From NCBI GenBank assembly GCA_020427985.1, contig JAGQNR010000004.1:8342-52692 (forward strand): DNA of 44,351 bases, written 5' to 3'. Both the position numbers and the translations under genes were made by a program. Positions 32,412 to 41,013 of this stretch are shown one piece after another (within the stretch, counting starts at the first letter, position 1; each line of letters opens with the position of its first letter). Source of the stretch: Candidatus Saccharimonadota bacterium. GTDB taxonomy: Bacteria; Patescibacteriota; Saccharimonadia; Saccharimonadales; UBA4665. The notes under the pieces were generated by a model that searched no databases, had not been told where the DNA came from, and saw only the letters and a program-made list of their open reading frames with translations.

Positions 32412-33716
32412 TCAAGGTTCAAGGTTTCGGAGGGCGTCGCGGGCGACCCCGACTTCATCCCAGGGATGCTCCCCATCGGCGCGTTCTATCGTTTTTTCGT
32501 GACCTTTACCAAGGAGGAGTACAGTGTCCTCGCCACTTTTAGCGCGCTTTACTGCAAAAGCTATGGCCTCAGCGCGGTTATGTACTAGGAATAAGTTTTT
32601 ATCTTTTGCCTTGCCGCTAGCAATAGCACCAGATGCGATCTGTTCCATAATTGCGACACCGTCGCAATCTCTATCATCTTCTTCGGTTACCACTACTTCA
32701 TCGGCATATTTGCCAGCAATTCTTCCCTGTATGGCGCGCTTGGCTTCGTCTCGACGCCCTGCTGAGCCAAAGAGAACTACCAGCTTACCCTTCACAATTG
32801 GCCGTAGGTCGCTTAGAAGCTTTTCAAAGCTATCGGGGGTATGCGCAAAATCTACGAGTACCGTAAAATCTTGCCCTTCATCAACTGTTGTCATACGGCC
32901 TTCGACAGTTTTTAAAGCAGCAATACCTTGCTCGATTTGCTGGCTGGTGAGGCCCAAAGCACGACCAACGCACGCAGCTGCTAAGGTGTTATAAACATTA
33001 AAACTGCCTGCAAGCGAACTGACAATATGATATTCTGCATCGCCTGCTTGGGCAATGTAGCTGAGGCCCGCAGCACTTAGTTGAATGTTGGTCGCACGGA
33101 CATCTCCCGCCTCGATACCATAGCTGATACTGTTCTCTGTTTCGGTAGCAAAGCCCATGCTGTATTGATCGTCGGCATTAACAATACCAAGTTGTCTCCC
33201 GGTAGTGTTTTGCTGCGCCAGTGTGAATAACTGACGTTTGGCGGCCGTATAGCGATCGAAGGTTTTGTGGTAATCTAGATGCTCATGCGTAATATTGGTA
33301 ATAACGGCAATACTATACGGCACACCCCAAACACGGTGCTGCGCCAGGGCGTGAGAGGTAGTTTCTAGAACGAGCCAATCCATTTTCTTGGCGTTCATGG
33401 CTTTAAGCCGTTTCATGAGTTCACGTGAGGTAACATTGGTCATGTGGTGCACTTGTGGGATGATATGCGGACCGACTCCGTACCCTACTGTTGTCATCAG
33501 GCCAGCATTGTGCCCTGCCTCGATAAGCATTTTATGAATAAGAAAACTGGTGGTTGTCTTGCCGTTGGTACCCGTCACACCTATAACCTTGAGACCTCGC
33601 CCCGGGAACCCATAGGCTGCATTCCAAAATATTGCCTCAGCTAAGTGGCCGGCTGGTTCGATACGTTCAAACAGTCCATGGGGAATTATTCGTTTCACCA
33701 CACTGCGTATGTTCAT
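32412..33716 (-). CDS. MurE-like Mur ligase (UDP-MurNAc-tripeptide synthetase type)
   Basis: 434-aa ATP-dependent amide ligase of peptidoglycan precursor synthesis. The P-loop is IGVTGTNGKTTTS (residues 45-57); NVTSRELMKRL and LVLETTSHAL resemble MurE sequences, THEHLDYHKTF is the second metal/ATP motif, and the C-terminal domain has VLVDFAHTPDSFEKLL and VLFGSAGRRDEAKR. It is ~50 residues shorter than typical MurE at the N-terminus, where the UDP-binding domain would be; the first domain seems reduced. The added amino acid cannot be read safely. The start at 33716 is set by TATACT (33723-33728), 6 nt upstream; the frame extends further without homology. Confidence 0.86.
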   Translation of the reverse strand: MNIRSVVKRIIPHGLFERIEPAGHLAEAIFWNAAYGFPGRGLKVIGVTGTNGKTTTSFLIHKMLIEAGHNAGLMTTVGYGVGPHIIPQVHHMTNVTSRELMKRLKAMNAKKMDWLVLETTSHALAQHRVWGVPYSIAVITNITHEHLDYHKTFDRYTAAKRQLFTLAQQNTTGRQLGIVNADDQYSMGFATETENSISYGIEAGDVRATNIQLSAAGLSYIAQAGDAEYHIVSSLAGSFNVYNTLAAACVGRALGLTSQQIEQGIAALKTVEGRMTTVDEGQDFTVLVDFAHTPDSFEKLLSDLRPIVKGKLVVLFGSAGRRDEAKRAIQGRIAGKYADEVVVTEEDDRDCDGVAIMEQIASGAIASGKAKDKNLFLVHNRAEAIAFAVKRAKSGEDTVLLLGKGHEKTIERADGEHPWDEVGVARDALRNLEP

Positions 33717-33722
33717 GCTTCT

Positions 33723-33728
33723 AGTATA
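33723..33728 (-). promoter_or_regulatory. -10 of the MurE-like gene, leaderless
   Basis: TATACT ends 6 nt before the ATG at 33716; -35 is not recognisable. Confidence 0.55.
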
Positions 33729-33806
33729 GCGGATAACCGCCACGCCTACACCTACTACAAACACTTACAATGACAATGTGTATTGTAAATGAAGTATGCT
33801 TTCTAT

Positions 33807-35130
33807 ATGTCCCGTCATGAAGTCGTAACCATACGCAAACCTAATCTTAGTAAAATAGATTCCAAAACGCTGTTTGAGCGGTATAACCATAACCGCAAAG
33901 ACCTAGAGCGTTACCGACAAGCTATTAACTATCCTCAGTACCTTCCCTGGGAGAAGGCCCGCTTTGTTGCGCCCCCGCCCGGGATGACGAGTGAGGAAGT
34001 ATGGTTTCTTATTAGGGGAAATTGATCGCTCTTATCGTCAGTAAACTCCCATCAGAACCCCAAACGGTACGTGTCTTCAGTGGTTGAGGCTTGACTATAC
34101 CGATGAGTACCTTAATCAATTTGATTTGTACACAGGCGGGCAGTTTATGACCAGCCAAGTGCGTATGACTGCAAGTGAACAGCAAACATTTCTCACGCGG
34201 GGCATTATCGAAGAGTCAATCGCTTCGAGTCAGCTTGAGGGAGCAAATGTTACCCGCAAGCGCGCAAAGGAGATAATTGCCGAAAAACGCACTCCTCGTG
34301 ACAAGAATGAATGGATGGCGATTAACAACTAGCGGATGATGAGTAAGCTCACAGAAGTGTACAAAGATGTTCTACTGAGCACACCACTCTTGCTAGAGAT
34401 GCACGAAATTTTGGCCGAAAATACGATGCCAAAAGACGAGATTTGCAGGCTACGTACAAATGCCGACGACATCACGGTAGGCAATCTGACAGAAACCGTC
34501 TATGTTACACCGGATGATAGTTTTATGCGGCTGGAACTACAGCGACTGATTGATTATGCAAACGATACCGATTCTCAACAGTTTGTTCATCCCATCGTCA
34601 AAGCAATTATCCTTCATTTTTGGATAGGGTATCTTCACCCCTTCACCAATGGCAATGGGCGGGTGGCGAGAGCGCTGTTTTACTGGTATCTTCTCAGGAA
34701 GAACTACTGGCTCGCTATGTATATTCCAATCTCGACAGTTATCAAAAAAGCGCCGACTCAGTATGGTGACGCATACATTTACACCGAGCAAGACAATGAT
34801 GATTTTACCTATTTTTATGATTATCACATGCGAAAAATTAGACAAGCTTTAGAAGAGTTCATCGCTTACGTTAAGAGACAACAAAATGAGAATAAGCAGA
34901 TTGATCGTTTGCTTGATGTTCACGGGAGACTCAACGAGCGGCAAAAGCAAGTGACGTATTACCTGCTCGCAAACTCACACTATCGAGTGAGTATGACCTC
35001 GCATAGCGCGCTTAATAATATCAGTTTGGGTACGGCGCTCAGTGATCTTCAGCAGCTGCAAAAACTACAGCTCATATTTGCTGTCCGCAGCGGGAAATAT
35101 GTTTACTATTATGCAAAACCCCTGAGGTAA
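33807..35130 (+). pseudogene. Fic-family AMP-transferase gene, multiply broken
   Basis: Fic proteins transfer AMP to hydroxyl side chains. Three blocks lie in order. The first (33807-34025) ends PPPGMTSEEVWFLIRG in one frame. The second, in another frame, has TPIRTPNGT, then LDYTDEYLNQFDLYTGG and the inhibitory motif SSQLEG (34225-34242). The third (34336-35130) has the active site HPFTNGNGRVAR and a winged-helix-like end. Lesions are a frameshift near 34015, TAA at 34042-34044 and TAG at 34330-34332, where the family usually has a Tyr after Asn-Asn. The first block keeps a promoter: TATGCT (33795-33800) with ATG 6 nt later. The 264-aa third block alone might still be made, without its inhibitory helix. 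Confidence 0.82.
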
Positions 35131-35216
35131 CATTTACAACTACAAGCGATATTGTAGAAGTATTATAACTGTTGGTGGCTAGTATTGAGTGGTCAAACAC
35201 GGTCTTTTTTGTCTGG

Positions 35217-35222
35217 TACACT
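35217..35222 (+). promoter_or_regulatory. Extended -10 of tsaD
   Basis: TACACT preceded by TGG, 7 nt before the ATG at 35230. Confidence 0.55.
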
Positions 35223-35229
35223 AGAAACA

Positions 35230-36360
35230 ATGAAAGTGTTAGGTATAGAGTCGAGCTGCGACGAAACCGCCGCTGCAGTGGTAGAGGACGGGAGTCGTTT
35301 GTTGTCTAACGTAGTGGCAAGTAGTATGGAACTACATGCTAAGTACGGTGGAGTGGTACCAGAAATTGCTGCTCGCAGCCATATCGAGGCAATTACGGAG
35401 GTGATAGACCAAGCCCTGTCGGCAGCAATGTGTACTTGGAAAGATGTCGACGCCATTGCTGTGACCTATGGAGCGGGTCTAGGCGGTAGCTTGCTTATTG
35501 GGGTGCTAACAGCGCGAACTCTGGCTATCATTCATCAAAAACCCCTCTATGCTATCAACCACGTTGAAGGCCATGTCTATGCCAATTTCTTGACGAGCAA
35601 GAACGAGGCAAACATTGCCACTAGTGATTACAAGCTTCCCAGTACTCAGCCGCAGTTTCCCCTGCTCGCCCTTATAGTCAGTGGCGGGCACAGTCAGATG
35701 GTGTTTTTTCGGGACCACTTTGACTACACACTGCTGGGACAAACGCACGACGATGCTATTGGCGAGGCTTTTGACAAAGTTGCCAAAATTGTTGGCCTTC
35801 CCTACCCTGGCGGCCCTAGTGTGGGGCGTAAGGCACGTGAGGGCAATGCTACGGCGATTGATTTGCCGAAAGCGAAGCTAACGAATATAAGCCCAGAACT
35901 TCAAGCACTGCGCACACAGGTACAGTCAACTGCCACCCATTCCTACGATTTTAGCTTTTCTGGGCTCAAAACAGCCGTTTTACGGGCTTGCCAGCAGCTG
36001 ATAGGTGAAGACCACACCTTTGCAAGCAAAAACGTCCCAGAACGCCTCACAGAGGTTCAAAAAGCCAATGTTGCAGCCAGTTTTCAACGTGTCGCAGTCG
36101 AAACAGTTGTTGATAAGGTGCTCTTGGCGTATCAAGAGTTTTCACCGCATTCAGTGGTCATCGCTGGTGGAGTCGCTGCGAGTCCTGAATTACGGCGCCA
36201 ACTTGCCGACCGACTCCCCTGCCCGATTGACTACACTGATCCGAGGCTCTGTACTGATAACGGTGCGATGATAGCTACGCTCGGCTGTTTTCATATGAAA
36301 TTTGGCCGACCGACTGCCGACCCCTACAGGCTCGATATAAGGCCAGGCCTGAGCATGTAG
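35230..36360 (+). CDS. tsaD: tRNA threonylcarbamoyladenosine synthase subunit TsaD
   Basis: 376-aa metalloenzyme (Kae1/YgjD) that transfers threonylcarbamoyl to A37 of ANN-decoding tRNAs. Motifs are VLGIESSCDETAAAVV, EIAARSHIEAI, YAINHVEGHVYANF with the metal-binding His pair, LALIVSGGHSQMV, DDAIGEAFDKVAK, and VIAGGVAASPELR. An insert of about 15 residues follows HVYANF (FLTSKNEANIATSD). The ATG at 35230 is where the family begins; the frame runs further upstream. Its last 171 bp are overlapped by an antisense gene. Confidence 0.96.
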   Translation: MKVLGIESSCDETAAAVVEDGSRLLSNVVASSMELHAKYGGVVPEIAARSHIEAITEVIDQALSAAMCTWKDVDAIAVTYGAGLGGSLLIGVLTARTLAIIHQKPLYAINHVEGHVYANFLTSKNEANIATSDYKLPSTQPQFPLLALIVSGGHSQMVFFRDHFDYTLLGQTHDDAIGEAFDKVAKIVGLPYPGGPSVGRKAREGNATAIDLPKAKLTNISPELQALRTQVQSTATHSYDFSFSGLKTAVLRACQQLIGEDHTFASKNVPERLTEVQKANVAASFQRVAVETVVDKVLLAYQEFSPHSVVIAGGVAASPELRRQLADRLPCPIDYTDPRLCTDNGAMIATLGCFHMKFGRPTADPYRLDIRPGLSM

Positions 36361-36846
36361 TGTCGTAGCGCTGGTCGCCAACCCGTCATACATTGCAAAT
36401 TGGTTTTTTTGGAATGGTGCTATCACCTTCATAGCGCCTGCGCCAACGAGTGTTGCAAGCATACCGCGACCACCTACCGATAGCTCGTTTAAGTACAGTG
36501 GTGCAAGCGTATCATGGCTTAATTGCACGCAGGCTGTTAAGGCTGCCAAACCAGTGCCTTTATATCTTTTGTCCCAGTTCTCGCGACAGATGTAGTGCAC
36601 AGTGAAACCAGGGTCAAGGGTCGCATCTGGGGCGCTAAAATCGGTTACTGTTAGGCTACCAATGGAGGTATGCTCTCCCTTTAGCCGGAAGTCATACTGG
36701 TAATAATCAATGCCGTTATTATGCTCTAGCTCAGAAAGCTGTACAGTCACGGATGGCAGTCTAAAATCAGGCCTTGTGCGCGCAGCGACACGAGCAACTT
36801 TTTCTGCGAGCGGCGAACCAGCAGCAAACACATAGGGAAATTGCAT
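36190..36846 (-). CDS. GNAT-like or unknown 218-aa protein, antisense to tsaD end
   Basis: Soluble protein. Residues 25-105 form alternating strands (VTVQLSELEHNN, YYQYDFRLKG, TSIGSLTVTDF, FTVHYICRENWDKRYKG), then YKGTGLAALTACVQLSH recalls the acetyl-CoA loop of GNAT acetyltransferases, and GAMKVIAPFQKNQFAMYDGL resembles the last GNAT strand-helix pair. The last ~57 residues lie inside tsaD on the other strand, so this tail may be run-on sequence without function. TTGCAT-17-TATAAT (36855-36883) stands 8 nt before the ATG, strong support for a real gene. Confidence 0.6.
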   Translation of the reverse strand: MQFPYVFAAGSPLAEKVARVAARTRPDFRLPSVTVQLSELEHNNGIDYYQYDFRLKGEHTSIGSLTVTDFSAPDATLDPGFTVHYICRENWDKRYKGTGLAALTACVQLSHDTLAPLYLNELSVGGRGMLATLVGAGAMKVIAPFQKNQFAMYDGLATSATTLHAQAWPYIEPVGVGSRSAKFHMKTAERSYHRTVISTEPRISVVNRAGESVGKLAP

Positions 36847-36854
36847 AATCTATA

Positions 36855-36883
36855 ATTATAGCATATGTTAAACAATTATGCAA
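36855..36883 (-). promoter_or_regulatory. Promoter of the GNAT-like gene
   Basis: Minus strand TTGCAT (36878-36883), 17-bp spacer ending in TGC, TATAAT (36855-36860). It is divergent from the valS promoter whose -10 is at 36900-36905; the two control regions share about 20 bp. Confidence 0.7.
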
Positions 36884-36899
36884 TATTTAACAGAGGTGG

Positions 36900-36905
36900 T
36901 ATAAT
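36900..36905 (+). promoter_or_regulatory. Extended -10 of valS
   Basis: TATAAT preceded by TGG, 10 nt before the valS ATG at 36916, leaving a ~4-nt leader. Confidence 0.6.
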
Positions 36906-36915
36906 CAAATATATT

Positions 36916-39474
36916 ATGGAATTACCCAAGACATACCTTCCGAGCAAACATGAAGCGACCATTTATAACCTGTGGGAACAAAACAATGTTTTTGCTCCGA
37001 GCGGGCAAGGGGAACCATACGCTATTGTTATGCCGCCGCCCAATGCCAACGCTCATTTGCACATCGGCTATGCCCTAACGGCAGCGCTCGAAGACATCTC
37101 AGTGCGATATCACCGTATGAAGGGCCGAAATACCTTGCTTTTACCAGGAGCTGACCACGCCGGGTTTGAGACCCAGTCAGTCTACGAAAAACACCTAGCC
37201 AAAGAGGGGAAGAGTCGGTTTGATTTTTCACGTGAAGACCTCTATCGCCAGATGTATGACTTTGTGGCACTCAACCGACAAAACTTTGAAAAACAGTTCC
37301 GCCAGCTAGGAATTAGCTGCGATTGGTCAAGATTTACCTTTACGCTCGACGACAAAATCGTTAAACAAGCCTACGCGACCTTCAAGAAAATGTGGGATGA
37401 CGGACTCATCTACAGAGGTGAACGTCTGGTAAATTACTGTACTCAGCACCGGACAGGATTTGCCGACATAGAGGTCGAATTTCGTGAGGCCGAGACGAAC
37501 CTATGGTATATTCGCTACCCATTGGTCGATGGCAGTGGGGAAGTAGTAGTGGCGACCACTCGTCCAGAGACCATGCTTGGCGACACAGGTGTAGCCGTGC
37601 ACCCCGACGATGAACGCTATACGCACTATGTCGGTAAGACCGCACGAGTACCCCTGACTGATCGCGAAGTACCGATACTGGCCGATAGTTTTGTGGAATT
37701 AGGCTTTGGGACGGGTGCAGTCAAGCTTACTCCAGCGCATGACCAAAACGACTTTGATGCCGCCGAACGTCATGACTTGCCAAAGATGACGGTTGTGGGC
37801 CACGATGGCAAAATGACGAGCGAAGTGCCAGAGAAGTACCGGGGATTAACGGTTGCGGAAGCTCGTGCCACCGTAGTAGCCGATCTAGAGGCCGGGCAGT
37901 GGTTGGTCAAGACCGAGCAACTGACACATAATGTCGGCCACTGTTACAAATGTGGCACCGTTATTGAGCCTCTGCTCATGGAACAGTGGTTTGTAAACAT
38001 GCAACCGCTCGCTAAGCCTGCAATAGAGGCACTTAAAGCGAACCAAATTGTGTTTTACCCCGAGACCAAACAAGCGCAGCTGGTGAATTATCTCGAGAAC
38101 CTACGTGATTGGAATATTAGCCGTCAGATAGCCTGGGGCATACCAATACCAGCGTTTCGTAGTGTCGACGATGCCCAGGACTGGCTATACGATGAACGTG
38201 TTGATCAGGAAACCATTGAGGTAAATGGCAAGACCTATAGTCGTGATCCAGATGTCTTCGACACCTGGTTTAGTAGTAGCTCATGGCCTTATGCTACGCT
38301 TGGGCTTGGGAGCCAAGACTTCGACGCATTTTATCCGCTTAGCCTTATGGAAACAGGTGGTGAGATTTTGTACCCATGGGTAAGCCGTATGTTAATGCTT
38401 GGCCTATATAACACCGGTCAAGTACCGTTTAAGGCAGTATACATCCATGGCTATGTCATGGCTGAAGACGGCAGCAAAATGAGCAAAAGCATTGGAAACG
38501 TAATTGACCCGTCAGAGGTGATAGACGAATTTGGTTCCGATGCGCTGCGTATGGGTATTATTTCGGGTCGGGCACCAGCCGTCAACCGTGGATACGACCG
38601 TCGTCGCGTAGAAGAAGCGCGTAATTTCTGCAATAAGCTATGGAACATGGCTCGGTTCATGCAGCATCAGGGCGAAGGAAAGGCAGTACGTACTCAATCA
38701 CCGGTTGCACAAACTAGTGTGGACCACTGGGCTTTGGGGCAGCTTAATCATGCAGTAGCAGATATAGGCAAGGCCCTCGATGAATACCGTTTTGCCGAGG
38801 CATACGATACGCTCTATCATTTTGTTTGGGATGATATTGCCGCCTGGTACGTAGAGGCTAGCAAAGTTGAAGGGCAGGGCACCCTACTTAGTTACCTACT
38901 TGAACGTATTCTGATTGTTGCTCATCCGTTTGCACCATTTGTAACAGAGGCAATCTGGCAGACACTTGGCTGGGGTAACGATGGCTTTTTGGCGGCACAG
39001 CGATGGCCTGAAACTATAGAGTATAATGCTCGTAAAGCCGACGAGTTTGTAGCGGCCCAGACCATAATAACAGAGGTGAGGGCAATACTTAAGGCAATGG
39101 GAACGGCGGCGAATCGGCTTTATCATCGTGACGACGCACTGCTTAATTCACAGGGTGATATTATTAAAAAACTCGCCGGCCTCAACGATGTTAAGTCAGT
39201 CGAGTCAGGGCAGGGGATATACCTTACTACGACAGCCCATGTCTGCTGGCTTGATATCGATAGACAAGCAGCTGATAGTTATCTGAGTAAGCTAGAAGCC
39301 GAAAAGCAGCAGACCGAAAAAAGAGTTGCTAACTACACCGCTCGACTAAATAATGATTCATACGTGAAGAGTGCACCCGAGCATATTGTTGCTCAAACGC
39401 GCCAGGCCCTTGCCGACACTCAGGCAGACTTACAACGCATTACAGATGAACAAAAGCGCTTTTCGCAGTTATAA
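36916..39474 (+). CDS. valS: Valyl-tRNA synthetase
   Basis: 852-aa class I synthetase. The HIGH-type motif is PPPNANAHLHIGYAL near residue 40, the CP1 editing domain has TTRPETMLGDTGVAVHP, KMSKS is DGSKMSKSIGNVIDP near 520, then comes the helical anticodon-binding domain and a C-terminal coiled coil (LEAEKQQTEKRVANYTARL) that contacts the tRNA. The start at 36916 fits the family and the promoter; the frame begins earlier without support. A 16-bp palindrome (39492-39507) sits just after the stop, at the end of the convergent HTH-HAD gene. Confidence 0.97.
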   Translation: MELPKTYLPSKHEATIYNLWEQNNVFAPSGQGEPYAIVMPPPNANAHLHIGYALTAALEDISVRYHRMKGRNTLLLPGADHAGFETQSVYEKHLAKEGKSRFDFSREDLYRQMYDFVALNRQNFEKQFRQLGISCDWSRFTFTLDDKIVKQAYATFKKMWDDGLIYRGERLVNYCTQHRTGFADIEVEFREAETNLWYIRYPLVDGSGEVVVATTRPETMLGDTGVAVHPDDERYTHYVGKTARVPLTDREVPILADSFVELGFGTGAVKLTPAHDQNDFDAAERHDLPKMTVVGHDGKMTSEVPEKYRGLTVAEARATVVADLEAGQWLVKTEQLTHNVGHCYKCGTVIEPLLMEQWFVNMQPLAKPAIEALKANQIVFYPETKQAQLVNYLENLRDWNISRQIAWGIPIPAFRSVDDAQDWLYDERVDQETIEVNGKTYSRDPDVFDTWFSSSSWPYATLGLGSQDFDAFYPLSLMETGGEILYPWVSRMLMLGLYNTGQVPFKAVYIHGYVMAEDGSKMSKSIGNVIDPSEVIDEFGSDALRMGIISGRAPAVNRGYDRRRVEEARNFCNKLWNMARFMQHQGEGKAVRTQSPVAQTSVDHWALGQLNHAVADIGKALDEYRFAEAYDTLYHFVWDDIAAWYVEASKVEGQGTLLSYLLERILIVAHPFAPFVTEAIWQTLGWGNDGFLAAQRWPETIEYNARKADEFVAAQTIITEVRAILKAMGTAANRLYHRDDALLNSQGDIIKKLAGLNDVKSVESGQGIYLTTTAHVCWLDIDRQAADSYLSKLEAEKQQTEKRVANYTARLNNDSYVKSAPEHIVAQTRQALADTQADLQRITDEQKRFSQL

Positions 39475-39499
39475 CGAGCATTTCGGAGGCCCGAATTAA

Positions 39500-40363
39500 T
39501 TAATTCGCAACTGATTCGAGGGCTGAGGCCACGCCCATAATCGACTCCTCTGGGTAAAAGGCATCAAAGCTCATGGTGTGCCAGCCGAGCTTGCCGGCCG
39601 CTACCAGATTGGGTCGATCGTCGTCAATAAGCAAGATTTCGCTTGGGGCGACACCGGCTTTATCGGCAGCGATGCGAAATATTTCGGGGTCGGGCTTACT
39701 GTGTTTGACCTCTGATGAGTCGATAATAACGTCAAAATCTACAGGGGGGAGGGTGCCATTGGCCCGCATTGGCGCCAACAGGCCAGGCATGGTATTGGTA
39801 AGAATGCCAACCCGGTAATTTGCGGCTACCCAGCGTACAAATTCGTTCATGCCAGGGGTGGACTCGACCGACTGTAAGTAGTAGCGCAACCAGTCTACCT
39901 CGACGCCAAGTTTCGTTGAGAGTGCAGCGTTCAGCTCGTCAACACTGGCTTCGCCTCGACAAACCTCGCTGTCATACTGCCAAAAGGTTGTTTCGATAAT
40001 GTCGGCCGATACGCCGGTTTCTTGGGCAAGCACACCAATGGCGCGGTTACCTGAGCGTACCAGACAGCCATTCATGTCAAAATAAACAAATTTAACGCCG
40101 TTCTTAGAGGTCTTTTTGCTGCGGATGTTGCGTTTAAGAGGGACATCGAGCATGAGCTCATCGAGTGTCGTACCAAGGGTGGAGGCAATAATTTGGATAG
40201 TAAAGATAGACGGGGACTTGATAGCACCGCGCTCAATCTTGGCGAGCGTAGAATAGCTGAGACCAGACTTTTGGCAGAGTGACTGCTGGGTTAGACCACG
40301 CGCACGACGAGCTTGCTGCACCACCATGCCGAGTTTTTTCTCATCCATATTCGCCCCACTCAT
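39500..40363 (-). CDS. XRE-type HTH domain fused to a HAD hydrolase
   Basis: 287-aa fusion. Residues 10-68 are an XRE/Cro helix-turn-helix (LTQQSLCQKSGLSYSTLAKIERG, then IIASTLGTTLDELM). After a Lys-rich linker, residues 90-287 are a HAD domain: FDMNGCLVR (motif I), GILTNTMPG (motif II), VKHSKPDPEIF (motif III) and LLIDDDRPNLVAA (motif IV). Motif I has Asn where the general acid Asp normally stands, while the nucleophile Asp is present, so phosphatase activity may be weak and the domain may sense a ligand. TGG-TACAAT (40371-40376) ends 7 nt before the first ATG. Confidence 0.85.
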   Translation of the reverse strand: MSGANMDEKKLGMVVQQARRARGLTQQSLCQKSGLSYSTLAKIERGAIKSPSIFTIQIIASTLGTTLDELMLDVPLKRNIRSKKTSKNGVKFVYFDMNGCLVRSGNRAIGVLAQETGVSADIIETTFWQYDSEVCRGEASVDELNAALSTKLGVEVDWLRYYLQSVESTPGMNEFVRWVAANYRVGILTNTMPGLLAPMRANGTLPPVDFDVIIDSSEVKHSKPDPEIFRIAADKAGVAPSEILLIDDDRPNLVAAGKLGWHTMSFDAFYPEESIMGVASALESVAN

Positions 40364-40390
40364 TGGCCGTATTGTACCACCGAAAAATGA

Positions 40391-40420
40391 TAAAATCTAG
40401 CCTTATTTGGCTAGATTTTA
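40391..40420. terminator. Stem-loop after the HIT operon
   Basis: Twelve-base perfect stem (40391-40402 / 40409-40420) with a 6-nt loop. It includes the TAA of the 58-aa gene and lies upstream of the HTH-HAD promoter. Read on minus it is followed by TCATTTTTC, a modest T-run. Confidence 0.6.
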
Positions 40421-40594
40421 GAGCCCAATCATCTTGGCAGTCGCAAACATAGCGATAAATAGAACAACGCCGACGACACCGGCGCCAATCAGGGCATTTT
40501 GTGAGTTACCGTAGCCAGTCTGTTGTTGCAGTTTGGTGTACACCCAAGTGGCGGCGCCGATAGCAAACAGCGCAGCAACAAATAGTGGTCCCAT
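40418..40594 (-). CDS. 58-aa two-helix membrane protein
   Basis: Begins MGPLFVAALFAIGAATWVYT, a first membrane helix, then a polar loop KLQQQTGYGNSQ, then a second helix ALIGAGVVGVVLFIAMFATA. GGAGGAG lies 5 nt before the ATG, and the ATG overlaps the HIT gene stop (TAATG). No family is recognised. The coupling suggests it is made with the HIT hydrolase. Confidence 0.75.
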   Translation of the reverse strand: MGPLFVAALFAIGAATWVYTKLQQQTGYGNSQNALIGAGVVGVVLFIAMFATAKMIGL

Positions 40595-40998
40595 TAGATC
40601 TCCTCCTTGATTGATAATCTTTGTGCCATGGCGGCTAGGGCGGTGTGGTTCGGCTCGGTTGTGGTGTCCTGAGGCTGCTTGAGCTCATTTTCATCGGCAA
40701 TCGGAATCAGATGGATATGGGCATGCGGGACGCCGTACCCGGCGACAACGGCGCTGGTACGAGCACGTAGTCCCTGAGCACGCATGTTGAGGGCAAGGTG
40801 TTTTGCGACACGCCACAGATGCGCGTAGGTGGTATCATCGAGATCCCACAGGTGATCAACCTGCACTTTCGGAACTACGAGGGTGTGGCCCTCAACTTGG
40901 GGGTGGATGTCTAAAAACGCAATGACAACATCATCTTCGTACACCTTGTGGCAAGGGATATCACCCCGAATAATCTTAGTAAAAAACGAATCTTCCAT
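40594..40998 (-). CDS. HIT-family nucleotide hydrolase
   Basis: 134-aa histidine-triad protein, probably cleaving dinucleoside polyphosphates or adenosine phosphoramidates. The N-terminus DSFFTKIIRGDIPCHKVYED and FLDIHPQVEGHTLVVPK are typical of HIT proteins; the triad is VPHAHIHLIP near residues 93-102. TATACT (41006-41011) ends 7 nt before the ATG, overlapping nothing but the last bases upstream of the Nudix stop (41014). So transcription can restart here. Confidence 0.93.
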   Translation of the reverse strand: MEDSFFTKIIRGDIPCHKVYEDDVVIAFLDIHPQVEGHTLVVPKVQVDHLWDLDDTTYAHLWRVAKHLALNMRAQGLRARTSAVVAGYGVPHAHIHLIPIADENELKQPQDTTTEPNHTALAAMAQRLSIKEEI

Positions 40999-41013
40999 AG
41001 TGACTAGTATACG

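Noticed and set aside
33807-35130. Programmed frameshifting in the Fic gene
   Set aside because: Two additional stop codons besides the frame change make decay the simpler explanation.
39492-39507. 16-bp palindrome between valS and the HTH-HAD gene as a terminator
   Set aside because: A/T-rich palindrome with no loop and no T-run; it overlaps the HTH-HAD stop codon and may be chance.
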